A stretch of 15,122 nucleotides of DNA, from NCBI GenBank assembly GCA_038234045.1, contig JBBSUX010000057.1:1-15122 (forward strand), given 5' to 3'. A program made the translations under genes and the position numbers. This DNA comes from JBBSUX01 sp038234045. Its GTDB lineage: Bacteria; Pseudomonadota; Gammaproteobacteria; Burkholderiales; Burkholderiaceae_C. Positions 1-6,879 of this stretch are shown here, one piece after another. Each line of letters begins with the position of its first letter. The stretch's first letter is position 1. The notes beneath the pieces were generated by a model. It saw only the letters and a program-made list of their open reading frames with translations. It had not been told where the DNA came from and did not search any database.

Positions 1-1
1 C

Positions 2-1300
2 GGAAACGCGGGCCGTCTGGAAGGCGTGCCGCTGGCGCACAAGGACATCTTCGTGACCCGCGACTTCCCGACCACGGCCGGCTCCCGCATGCTTGCCGGC
101 TACAACTCTCCTTTCGATAGCACTGTGGTAATGAACCTCGCGCGGCAAGGCATGGTTACGCTTGGAAAACTCAGCTGCGACGAGTTCGCCATGGGTTCGG
201 CCAACGAGAACGTTGCCGTGCCAGCGGCGGGTGGCACTGCTGTCATTCAGGTGCGCAATCCTTGGGACACAACGCGCGTTCCGGGTGGCTCATCGGGCGG
301 CAGCGCTGCCGCTGTCGCCGCGCGCTTGACGCCGGCTGCCACCGGAACCGACACCGGCGGCTCCATCCGCCAGCCTGCTGCCTTTTGCGGCATCACCGGG
401 ATCAAGCCTACGTACGGCCGGGCATCGCGCTATGGCATGGTGGCATTTGCCTCGAGTCTGGACCAGGCCGGCCCGATGGCGCGTACGGCAGAAGACTGCG
501 CGTTGCTGTTGTCGGCCATGTGCGGGCCCGATCCGGACCGCGATTCCACGTCGCTCGATCTGCCCCCGGAAGATTTCAGCGGCGCGCTGGCCGACAGGAT
601 CGACGGATTGCGCATCGGCATCCCGAAGGAATTCTTCGGCGAGGGCCTGGCCGACGACGTGCGCGCCGCTGTCGATGGCGCGCTGAAGGAATTCGAGAAG
701 CTCGGCGCCAGGCTGGTGCCGATTAGCCTGCCGCGCACCGAGCTCTCCATCCCCGTCTACTACATCATTGCCCCAGCCGAGGCGTCGTCGAACCTCTCGC
801 GCTTCGATGGCGTAAAGTTTGGCCATCGCGCCGAGAAGTACTCCGACCTGCTCGACATGTACAAGAAGACACGCGCCGAAGGTTTCGGTGATGAGGTCAA
901 GCGCCGCATCATGATCGGCACTTATGTGCTGAGCCACGGCTACTACGACGCCTACTATCTCCAGGCGCAGAAGATCCGCCGGATGATTGCGGATGACTTC
1001 CAGAACGCGTTCAAGGAATGCGACCTTATCGCCGGACCAGTGGCACCAACGGTGGCATGGAAGATTGGAGAAAAATCAGCCGATCCAGTCGCCAATTACC
1101 TGGCGGACATCTTCACCCTGCCCGCATCGCTCGCCGGCCTTCCTGGCATGAGCGTTCCGGCCGGTATCGGGGCGGCTGGCATGCCGGTCGGCCTTCAGTT
1201 GATCGGCAATTACTTCGGTGAAGCTAAGTTGCTCAGCGCAGCACACCAGCTGCAGCAGGCAACCGACTTTCATCTGCGCGCGCCGGGGGCATCTGAATGA
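2..1300 (+). CDS. gatA: Glutamyl-tRNA(Gln)/aspartyl-tRNA(Asn) amidotransferase subunit A, 5'-truncated by window edge
   Basis: This is the amidase subunit of the GatCAB complex. It releases ammonia from glutamine (or asparagine) for amidation of misacylated Glu-tRNA(Gln) or Asp-tRNA(Asn) in the cytoplasm. The reading frame is open from base 2, and 432 residues are visible. GatA proteins are usually about 485-495 residues, so roughly the first 60-70 lie upstream. The amidase-signature catalytic set is present: the Lys in VPLAHKD (codon 41-43), the Ser-rich VPGGSSGGS loop (about 275-304), and the nucleophilic Ser of TDTGGSIRQP (codon 362-364). The stop overlaps the gatB start (ATGA, 1297-1300), which implies translational coupling; gatC is presumably upstream, outside the window. 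One oddity is a longer-than-usual loop between NEN and NPW (212-256). The family identification is secure. Confidence 0.97.
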   Translation, partial: GNAGRLEGVPLAHKDIFVTRDFPTTAGSRMLAGYNSPFDSTVVMNLARQGMVTLGKLSCDEFAMGSANENVAVPAAGGTAVIQVRNPWDTTRVPGGSSGGSAAAVAARLTPAATGTDTGGSIRQPAAFCGITGIKPTYGRASRYGMVAFASSLDQAGPMARTAEDCALLLSAMCGPDPDRDSTSLDLPPEDFSGALADRIDGLRIGIPKEFFGEGLADDVRAAVDGALKEFEKLGARLVPISLPRTELSIPVYYIIAPAEASSNLSRFDGVKFGHRAEKYSDLLDMYKKTRAEGFGDEVKRRIMIGTYVLSHGYYDAYYLQAQKIRRMIADDFQNAFKECDLIAGPVAPTVAWKIGEKSADPVANYLADIFTLPASLAGLPGMSVPAGIGAAGMPVGLQLIGNYFGEAKLLSAAHQLQQATDFHLRAPGASE

Positions 1301-2823
1301 GCGAATCCATAAACTCTTTCGCGGCAGCACAGGAAGGCCGGCCGACCGGCCCGCTGGTGCAAGGCTACGAAGTCGTCATAGGCTTCGAGACACACGCGCA
1401 ACTCTCGACAGTTTCGAAGATTTTCAGCCGCGCGCCAACGGCGTTCGGCGCCGCACCCAACACGCAGGCGGCACCCGTCGATCTGGCGCTGCCGGGCACG
1501 CTGCCGGTGATGAACAAGGGAGCAGTAGAACGTGCAATCGAGCTCGGTCTGGCGCTCGGTTCACACATCGCGCCGCGCAGCGTTTTTGCGCGCAAAAATT
1601 ACTTCTATCCGGACCTGCCAAAGGGCTACCAGATCAGCCAGTTCGAGATTCCGGTAGTGCAAGGCGGCAGCGTGGAGTTCTTTCTGGGCGAGGAAAAGAA
1701 AACGGTGCGACTGGTGCGCGCCCATCTGGAAGAAGACGCCGGCAAATCGCTGCACGAGAACTTCGTCGGTCAGAGCGGCATCGACCTGAACCGCGCTGGA
1801 ACTCCGCTGCTGGAGATCGTGACCGAGCCTGATATCCGCTCGTCCGCGGAGGCGGTGGCTTATGCGCGCGAACTGCACAAGATCGTCACCTGGATCGGCA
1901 TCTGCGACGGCAACATGCAGGAAGGCTCCTTCCGCTGCGACGCCAATGTCTCGGTGCGCAAACCCGGCCAACCGCTCGGCACGCGGCGCGAGATCAAGAA
2001 CCTCAACAGCTTTCGCAACATGCAGCAGGCGATTGACTACGAGATTCGCTGGCAGATTGAGCAGATCGAAGATGGACACGGCATCGAGCAGGCCACCGTG
2101 CTGTTCAACCCGGACACTGGCGAAACACGCGCGATGCGCGTGAAGGAAGATTCGGCTGATTACCGCTATTTTCCCGACCCTGATTTGCCACCGTTGGTGA
2201 TATCCCACGAGTGGATCGAAGCCGTAAAGGCCCGAATGACAGAGTTGCCTCGTGCGATGGCGGCGCGGTTCGTCACGACCTATTCGCTGCTTGAGTACGA
2301 CGCAACCTTGGTAACGCAATCACCGGCGATTGCTTCCTATTTCGAAGCGGTCGCGCAAATATCCACCTATCCAAAATTGGCCGCGAATTGGGTCAACGGT
2401 GAACTTTCGGCGCTGACCAACCGACTACAAGTTTCAATCGATGACTCTGAAGTTCCTGACCCCATCTCTGTGGGCGTAATCGTCAAACGTATCGGCGATA
2501 AAGAAATCTCTCATGCGGGGGCCAAGGTGGTCTTTCAAGATCTCTGTGCAAATATTCAGACAGAGCTGCGCGATTTAGCCGCCTGTGTCGAACACGTCGA
2601 CAAAATAATCGCGCAACGAGACCTAAGGCAGATGAACGATGCTGGCGCGCTGGAAAAAATTATCGAAGAAGTAATCGCCGCGAACGCAAAGAACGTCGAA
2701 GAGTTCCGAGCCGGAAAAGACAAGGCCTTCAATGCGCTGGTCGGGCAGGTGATGAAGGCGAGCAAGGGCAAAGCCAACCCGCAGCAGGTCAACGAGCTGT
2801 TGCGCAGCAAACTAGCAGGCTGA
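1297..2823 (+). CDS. gatB: Aspartyl/glutamyl-tRNA amidotransferase subunit B
   Basis: GatB binds the misacylated tRNA, phosphorylates the Glu or Asp side chain with ATP and uses ammonia channelled from GatA. The protein has 508 residues, slightly longer than the usual 475-490. The GatB/GatE catalytic core begins at about residue 25 with GYEVVIGFETHAQL. It continues through the family blocks YFYPDLPKGYQISQFE, HLEEDAGKS, DLNRAGTPLLEIVTEPD, SFRCDANVSVR and ADYRYFPDPDLPPL. The C-terminal helical and YqeY-like tail ends with GKANPQQVNELL. The ATG overlaps the gatA stop by four bases. Extra length comes from about 20 residues before the core and a roughly 10-residue expansion near residues 415-430 in the linker to the tail. 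GC content falls to about 50-52% across about 2290-2640, well below the 5' part of the pair. Confidence 0.97.
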   Translation: MSESINSFAAAQEGRPTGPLVQGYEVVIGFETHAQLSTVSKIFSRAPTAFGAAPNTQAAPVDLALPGTLPVMNKGAVERAIELGLALGSHIAPRSVFARKNYFYPDLPKGYQISQFEIPVVQGGSVEFFLGEEKKTVRLVRAHLEEDAGKSLHENFVGQSGIDLNRAGTPLLEIVTEPDIRSSAEAVAYARELHKIVTWIGICDGNMQEGSFRCDANVSVRKPGQPLGTRREIKNLNSFRNMQQAIDYEIRWQIEQIEDGHGIEQATVLFNPDTGETRAMRVKEDSADYRYFPDPDLPPLVISHEWIEAVKARMTELPRAMAARFVTTYSLLEYDATLVTQSPAIASYFEAVAQISTYPKLAANWVNGELSALTNRLQVSIDDSEVPDPISVGVIVKRIGDKEISHAGAKVVFQDLCANIQTELRDLAACVEHVDKIIAQRDLRQMNDAGALEKIIEEVIAANAKNVEEFRAGKDKAFNALVGQVMKASKGKANPQQVNELLRSKLAG

Positions 2824-2899
2824 CCGCACGACATGTCTTCGGCCTGATCGCCAAGGGGAGTCGCTTTGGCGCAATCCAGGAGGAATCGCACCCGCCTCT

Positions 2900-2913
2900 A
2901 CCGGGACCCCGGT
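2900..2913. terminator. Small GC hairpin between convergent genes; possible bidirectional terminator
   Basis: The inverted repeat ACCGG-GACC-CCGGT lies four bases beyond the DUF4124-type stop codon (read on the minus strand) and about 77 bases beyond the gatB stop (read on the plus strand). A second weaker stem, CCAAGG/CTTTGG, lies at about 2851-2869. Neither is followed by a clear U-tract, so a Rho-independent terminator is only suggested by position and symmetry. Confidence 0.3.
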
Positions 2914-2916
2914 TAT

Positions 2917-3609
2917 TCAGCGCGACGAGGAAGTTGGAGTTGGAGTTGGGGCGGCTGCCGCTTCAGCGGCCCAGAGTTCACGCATGTGGACCTGGTCGGC
3001 GTCGTAGCGCTGGATGATGCGCTGCCGGTCACGCTGCTGCTCTGCGACGATGTTCTGCTGGAAGCTCAGCGCCTGCTGATTGTCCGCAGCATCCTGGTGC
3101 AATCCCTGCGGCACGGCAACTGAACGCGACGTGAATTCGTGCGTCGATTTCTCGATTTCCGCATGCCTTTTTTCCAGCTCGCCGATCCGCTGGCGGGCAA
3201 ATGCCACCGATTCGTCCGACTGGCGCAAGGCTGCGCGCCGATCGTTGTCGAATGTCTGCTGGTCCGGATAGCGCACCAGCATTGCCCGCTCCCTGCGCAG
3301 CTGCTCCTGCGCTCTGGCACGTTCGGCCGACTCGCCGCGGGCGTTGTCCTCTTCAACCGCGCGTTCGCGCTCGGTCAGCGCTGGCGCCAGCAAGCGCCTG
3401 ACGGTACCGCTGGGATTGAGCTCGCGCTGTTCGCGATCGCTGCAGGCCGCAATCGGTCGATCGGCTGTGAGGCGTCTGCCTTGAGCGTCTACACAGGTGT
3501 AAATACCGGTCTGACTTTGCCCCGGTGAACTGCCGTTGGCGGCGTAGGTCCGCTCCGATACTGCGGAGAACGCCAGCATGCATGCCGCGCACAGGAGCCG
3601 CAGCTTCAA
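2917..3609 (-). CDS. Secreted DUF4124-type protein with coiled-coil region
   Basis: This is a probable exported protein of unknown function, 230 residues from the TTG at 3609. I chose that start because GAGAG lies about eight bases upstream and it gives a clean signal peptide: KLRLL, a hydrophobic core LCAACMLAFSAV, and a likely cleavage after TYA at about residue 23. A GTG at 3630 would add seven residues; longer frames run into pyrE. Residues 35-75 (GIYTCVDAQGRRLTADRPIAAC...) match the DUF4124 pattern: a short beta motif, a Cys pair, and the aromatic replaced by Leu. Residues 76-215 are Glu/Arg/Gln-rich and probably coiled coil. The tail is PTPTPT from a three-copy hexanucleotide repeat. 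It lies 70 bases downstream of pyrE on the same strand and may be co-transcribed. DUF4124 proteins have no established biochemical activity. Confidence 0.8.
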   Translation of the reverse strand: MKLRLLCAACMLAFSAVSERTYAANGSSPGQSQTGIYTCVDAQGRRLTADRPIAACSDREQRELNPSGTVRRLLAPALTERERAVEEDNARGESAERARAQEQLRRERAMLVRYPDQQTFDNDRRAALRQSDESVAFARQRIGELEKRHAEIEKSTHEFTSRSVAVPQGLHQDAADNQQALSFQQNIVAEQQRDRQRIIQRYDADQVHMRELWAAEAAAAPTPTPTSSSR

Positions 3610-3679
3610 CAGAGTTCTCTCAGTCGGCACTCGCGAACGTACCTGTGCATGCAAGCAGTCTCTCCTCAAGTTAATCCAT

Positions 3680-4381
3680 TTACACGTCGACACCGTAGCG
3701 CTGCCTGTAAGCCAGCACTTTTGCATGATGGCTGGCGATTCCGTCCGATCCAGCACCCGAATGCTCAAGATACAGCAATAAGTCTGCCAGCTGCGCAATG
3801 GCGCACACCTGCAGCCCAAGCCGGTGACGCACATATTGGACGGCACTGTAGGGGACGTCCGCTCCGGCCTCGGTCGCCATCTCCTGACGATCCAGCGCAA
3901 TTACCATGGCGCTGGGTTCTGCGCCGGCGGCTTTGATGAGGGCGATGGACTCACGTGCTGCTGTGCCTGCGGACATCACATCGTCGATGATGAGCACACG
4001 CCCAGACAATGGCGCCCCAACCAGGGAGCCGCCTTCGCCGTGGTCCTTTGCCTCCTTGCGGTTGTAGGCGAACGGCAGATTGCGACCGCGGCGTGCCAGC
4101 TCGACCGCAACGCTTGCCGCTAGCGGAATGCCCTTGTAGGCCGGGCCGAAAATCATGTCGAATTCGATCCCGCTGGTCATCAGGGCGTCTGCATAGAATG
4201 CAGCGAGCCGGCCGAGCCGGGCGCCGTCGCTGAAGAGGCCCGCATTGAAGAAGTAGGGGCTTAGGCGGCCGGCCTTGGTCTTGAACTCTCCAAAGCGCAA
4301 GGCGCCGGATTCCACACAGAAACGCACGAACGCTTCGGCGACAGCGGGATCGGTTTCCCGCGTGCGGGCCGTACTTTCCAT
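3680..4381 (-). CDS. pyrE: Orotate phosphoribosyltransferase
   Basis: PyrE converts orotate plus PRPP to orotidine 5'-monophosphate, the fifth step of de novo pyrimidine synthesis, in the cytoplasm as a dimer. The 233-residue product matches the family throughout. RFGEFKTKAGRLSPYFFNAG lies at residues 29-48 and FGPAYKGIPLA at 78-88. The flexible loop YNRKEAKDHGEGG is at 106-118, and the PRPP-binding motif VLIIDDVMSAGTA is at 129-141. The ATG at 4381 is preceded on its strand by AAGGA (4392-4396) at a 10-base spacing, which supports this start. It leaves an N-terminal extension of about 12 residues compared with E. coli PyrE. The start codon overlaps that of the divergent exonuclease gene, so the pyrE promoter must lie inside the exonuclease coding sequence. 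Confidence 0.96.
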   Translation of the reverse strand: MESTARTRETDPAVAEAFVRFCVESGALRFGEFKTKAGRLSPYFFNAGLFSDGARLGRLAAFYADALMTSGIEFDMIFGPAYKGIPLAASVAVELARRGRNLPFAYNRKEAKDHGEGGSLVGAPLSGRVLIIDDVMSAGTAARESIALIKAAGAEPSAMVIALDRQEMATEAGADVPYSAVQYVRHRLGLQVCAIAQLADLLLYLEHSGAGSDGIASHHAKVLAYRQRYGVDV

Positions 4382-5198
4382 GGGAAATAAGTCCTTGTTC
4401 ACCTTGACCAGCCTGAATCTCAATGGCATCCGATCGGCCACCAGCAAGGGGCTGGAAAACTGGGTAGCCGAAAACGCTCCCGATTGTATTTGCGTGCAGG
4501 AGGTCAAGGCCCAAGCGCCGGACGTGGCAGACCGGTTCGAGCAGATGGCTGGCCTGAAGGGCCATTTCCACTTCGCCGAAAAGAAGGGCTATTCGGGCGT
4601 TGGCATCTACAGCCGCCACGCGCCCAGCGATGTGCGCATCGGCTATGGCTCGTCGGAATTCGACGCTGAAGGCCGCTATGTCGAACTGCGCTTCGACACG
4701 CCGACGCGCAAACTCTCGATCATCAGTTGCTACTTTCCAAGCGGTTCCTCAGGGCCCGAACGGCAGCTCGCCAAGTTCCGTTTTCTGGACGAATTCCATC
4801 CGCACCTGATGCGCCTGACGGCCGAGCGCGAGTTCATCCTGTGTGGCGACCTCAACATCGCGCACCAGCAAGCCGACCTCAAGAACTGGAAAAGTAACCA
4901 GAAAAACAGCGGCTTCCTCCCGGAAGAGCGAGCCTGGATGACAAAATTGTTACATCTGACTGACGAAGGTGGCGGATTGGTGGACGTTTTTCGTCAACTT
5001 CAGCCAGACGCTACCGAGTCGGCCTACACGTGGTGGAGCAGTCGTGGGCAGGCCTATGCCAAGAACGTCGGGTGGCGGCTGGACTACCATTTGGCGACTC
5101 CGTCAATTGCGGCGCTGGCGCGCAGCGAGCAGATCTTCAAGGACATCAAGTTCTCGGACCATGCGCCGGTAACCGTGCACTACGAGCTGTCTCTCTGA
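4380..5198 (+). CDS. xth: Exodeoxyribonuclease III (xth/exoA family)
   Basis: This is an AP endonuclease and 3'-5' exonuclease of the endonuclease/exonuclease/phosphatase fold, acting in base-excision repair. From the ATG at 4380 it is 272 residues, close to the usual 255-270. Catalytic positions are recognisable: Asn in LNLNGIR (13/15), Glu41 in VQEVK, Tyr118 in CYFPSG, Asp157 and Asn159 in GDLNIAH, Asp235 in WRLDYHL, and the closing Ser-Asp-His at 259-261 in FSDHAPV. The ATG has no good Shine-Dalgarno. An in-frame TTG at 4395 would make the N terminus (MFTLTSLNLNG) line up almost exactly with E. coli ExoIII (MKFVSFNING) and has GGGA nine bases upstream, so either start is possible. Divergent from pyrE with no intergenic space. 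ExoIII versus plant-type AP endonuclease subfamily is not resolved. Confidence 0.93.
   Translation: MGNKSLFTLTSLNLNGIRSATSKGLENWVAENAPDCICVQEVKAQAPDVADRFEQMAGLKGHFHFAEKKGYSGVGIYSRHAPSDVRIGYGSSEFDAEGRYVELRFDTPTRKLSIISCYFPSGSSGPERQLAKFRFLDEFHPHLMRLTAEREFILCGDLNIAHQQADLKNWKSNQKNSGFLPEERAWMTKLLHLTDEGGGLVDVFRQLQPDATESAYTWWSSRGQAYAKNVGWRLDYHLATPSIAALARSEQIFKDIKFSDHAPVTVHYELSL
4392..4396 (-). promoter_or_regulatory. pyrE ribosome binding site
   Basis: AAGGA on the minus strand, ten bases before the pyrE ATG at 4381. It fixes the pyrE start and lies inside the first codons of the divergent exonuclease III gene. Confidence 0.6.
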
Positions 5199-5221
5199 GA
5201 CGATGAATGCTATCAATTTCA

Positions 5222-5250
5222 TTGCTGATGGCGCACATAAAACATATGCT
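5222..5250 (+). promoter_or_regulatory. Possible sigma-70 promoter upstream of ampG
   Basis: The 5199-5390 gap contains the only AT-rich stretch in this part of the window (about 5205-5285). Within it TTGCTG (5222-5227) and TATGCT (5245-5250) are separated by 17 bp, giving a weak -35/-10 pair. A short inverted repeat ATATGC-TTCAG-GCATAT (5244-5260) overlaps the candidate -10. It could equally be part of transcript termination after the exonuclease gene, though no U-tract follows. Confidence 0.25.
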
Positions 5251-5354
5251 TCAGGCATATTTCATCATCAATTTTCTCCTTTATCCCAACTGCCGAACCT
5301 TGGCTGTGCAGCCTCGTCTGCGATCCGCAGCTTCGGCTGTGAAACGGTCAGCAT

Positions 5355-5370
5355 GTACGTACCGGCCGGT
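5355..5370. repeat. Overlapping perfect palindromes upstream of ampG
   Basis: GTACGTAC (5355-5362) overlaps ACCGGCCGGT (5361-5370); both are perfect palindromes and end 20 bp before the ampG ATG. Such symmetry can mark a dimeric regulator site, but in GC-rich DNA short palindromes also arise by chance. No regulator can be assigned. Confidence 0.3.
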
Positions 5371-5390
5371 GCGCCGCCAACCCACTGCGG

Positions 5391-6806
5391 ATGCCTGACT
5401 TGAAGAACATCACGCGCACTGACGCATCGGCGGATGCTTTGCCTCACTCTGCTGAGAGCGCCACCGTTGCGATCTTGAGCGGCTGGCGTTCCTGGCTGCA
5501 CTCGCTACGCGTGTACCGCGAGCCCGCCAGTTTGCGGATGCTGGCGCTTGGCTTTTCATCCGGACTGCCCTTGCTGCTCGTTCTTGGCAGCCTGGGCTTC
5601 TGGTTGCGCGAGGCTGGGGTAGACAGAACCACCATCGGCGAGCTCTCGTGGGTCGGCCTTGCCTACGGCTTCAAATGGATATGGGCGCCGCTGGTAGACC
5701 GACTGCCCCTGCCGATACTGACCCGCCTTCTCGGGCGCCGGCGCAGCTGGCTTTTGCTGTCGCAATCCGCGGTTGCCGCTGGTCTGGTGGGCATGGCGCT
5801 TCATGATCCGCAGCTCGGCCTGCGCGCAGTGGTGCTGAGCGCCATCGCAGTGGCCATCGCATCGGCAACCCAGGACATTGCGCTCGACGCGTTCCGAATC
5901 GAATCAGCCGACGTGAGCCGGCAAGCCGCGCTGGCTGCCACCTATCAAACAGGCTACCGGATTGCCATGATCTGGGCCGGTGCAGGCGTTTTGTGGATCG
6001 CAGCGCGGGCTGAGCACGGCAGCGCGAGCGGCTACCAACCCGGTGCATGGCGCGTGGCCTACCTTGTCATGGCGGCCTCGATGGCGGTCGGCATGCTGAC
6101 GGTGCTGCTGTCAAAGGAGCCGATGCCGCGCGAGATGGCTCCGGCCAAGGGCGTTGGCGACTGGCTCCGGGGGGCGCTGGTCGAGCCCTTCGCTGATTTC
6201 CTTCGACGCTACGGGAAACAGGCGGCGCTGATCCTTGCGCTCATCGCCGTCTATCGCATCAGCGATGTAGTGATGGGGATCATGGCCAACCCGTTCTATG
6301 TCGACATGGGCTACACCAAGGATGAAGTGGCAGCTGTGACGAAGGTTTACGGCGTGGTCATGACCCTGGTAGGCGCTTTCGCCGGCGGCGTGCTCTCATT
6401 GCGCTGGGGCGTGATGCGGGTTCTGCTGCTGGGAGCGATCCTCAGTGCCGCCTCTAACCTGCTGTTCGCGTGGCTGAGCCACCGGGGCCACGATGTGACA
6501 GGCCTGATCGCAGTGGTGGCGGCCGACAATCTTTCGGGCGGTATTGCTTCAGCCGCTTTCATCGCCTATCTTTCAGCACTGACCAACGTTCGCTATTCGG
6601 CCACGCAGTACGCCCTCTTCAGTTCGATGATGCTGCTGGCACCGAAATGGCTGGCTGGATTTTCGGGGCGGTACGTCGATGCCTTCGGCTATGGAAACTT
6701 TTTCACTGCTACCGCACTGATCGGGCTGCCGGTCGTGGTCCTGGTGGCTTGCGCCATGCGATTCGGCCCGGAGGTGAAAGCGCCACCGCGCGGCGACGCA
6801 TCGTGA
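5391..6806 (+). CDS. ampG: AmpG-family muropeptide MFS permease
   Basis: This is an inner-membrane major facilitator that imports GlcNAc-anhydroMurNAc muropeptides released during peptidoglycan turnover. In species with an inducible AmpC it also supplies the beta-lactamase induction signal. The protein has 471 residues. After a roughly 40-residue cytoplasmic leader, the AmpG hallmarks appear in order: REPASLRMLALGFSSGLP (about 43-60), TIGELSWVGLAYGFKWIWAP (81-100) with LVDR, GRRRSW (115-120), and a loop around ATQDIALDAFR that corresponds to the ASQDIVFDAW block of E. coli AmpG. Repeated hydrophobic segments fit a 12-14 helix transporter. The ATG at 5391 is the only good start in this frame after an upstream stop at 5340, but it lacks a clear Shine-Dalgarno. 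No ampC, ampR or ampD is in the window, so recycling is the safer role than resistance signalling. Confidence 0.9.
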   Translation: MPDLKNITRTDASADALPHSAESATVAILSGWRSWLHSLRVYREPASLRMLALGFSSGLPLLLVLGSLGFWLREAGVDRTTIGELSWVGLAYGFKWIWAPLVDRLPLPILTRLLGRRRSWLLLSQSAVAAGLVGMALHDPQLGLRAVVLSAIAVAIASATQDIALDAFRIESADVSRQAALAATYQTGYRIAMIWAGAGVLWIAARAEHGSASGYQPGAWRVAYLVMAASMAVGMLTVLLSKEPMPREMAPAKGVGDWLRGALVEPFADFLRRYGKQAALILALIAVYRISDVVMGIMANPFYVDMGYTKDEVAAVTKVYGVVMTLVGAFAGGVLSLRWGVMRVLLLGAILSAASNLLFAWLSHRGHDVTGLIAVVAADNLSGGIASAAFIAYLSALTNVRYSATQYALFSSMMLLAPKWLAGFSGRYVDAFGYGNFFTATALIGLPVVVLVACAMRFGPEVKAPPRGDAS

Positions 6807-6819
6807 CGGAGCACAGGGG

Positions 6820-6834
6820 TTTACCCAACTTTAC
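6820..6834 (-). promoter_or_regulatory. CpxR-type binding box, GTAAA-N5-GTAAA
   Basis: The plus strand reads TTTAC at 6820-6824 and again at 6830-6834; on the minus strand this is GTAAA-GTTGG-GTAAA. That is an exact match to the established E. coli CpxR consensus (GTAAA, five bases, GTAAA), with half-sites one helical turn apart. It lies 13 bp after the ampG stop and 45 bp before the ATG of a CpxR-like regulator, as expected for autoregulation. No convincing -10 element is visible beside it. The match is seen directly; binding is inferred. Confidence 0.55.
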
Positions 6835-6879
6835 GACCGCGACAACTCGCCGCGGCCCACAGTGCGGGAGCATTGCATC

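Noticed and set aside
290..937. Minus-strand frame opposite gatA, and a similar one opposite gatB at 1561-2319
   Set aside because: Antisense to strongly conserved GatA and GatB blocks, with no motif of their own.
3609..3900. Longer start for the DUF4124-type protein
   Set aside because: This part lies inside pyrE in another frame, and the signal peptide begins at 3609.
5203..5403. Small frames in the exonuclease-ampG gap
   Set aside because: About 66 codons each, no ribosome site, no homology that I recognise, and one runs past the ampG start; the gap is better read as regulatory.
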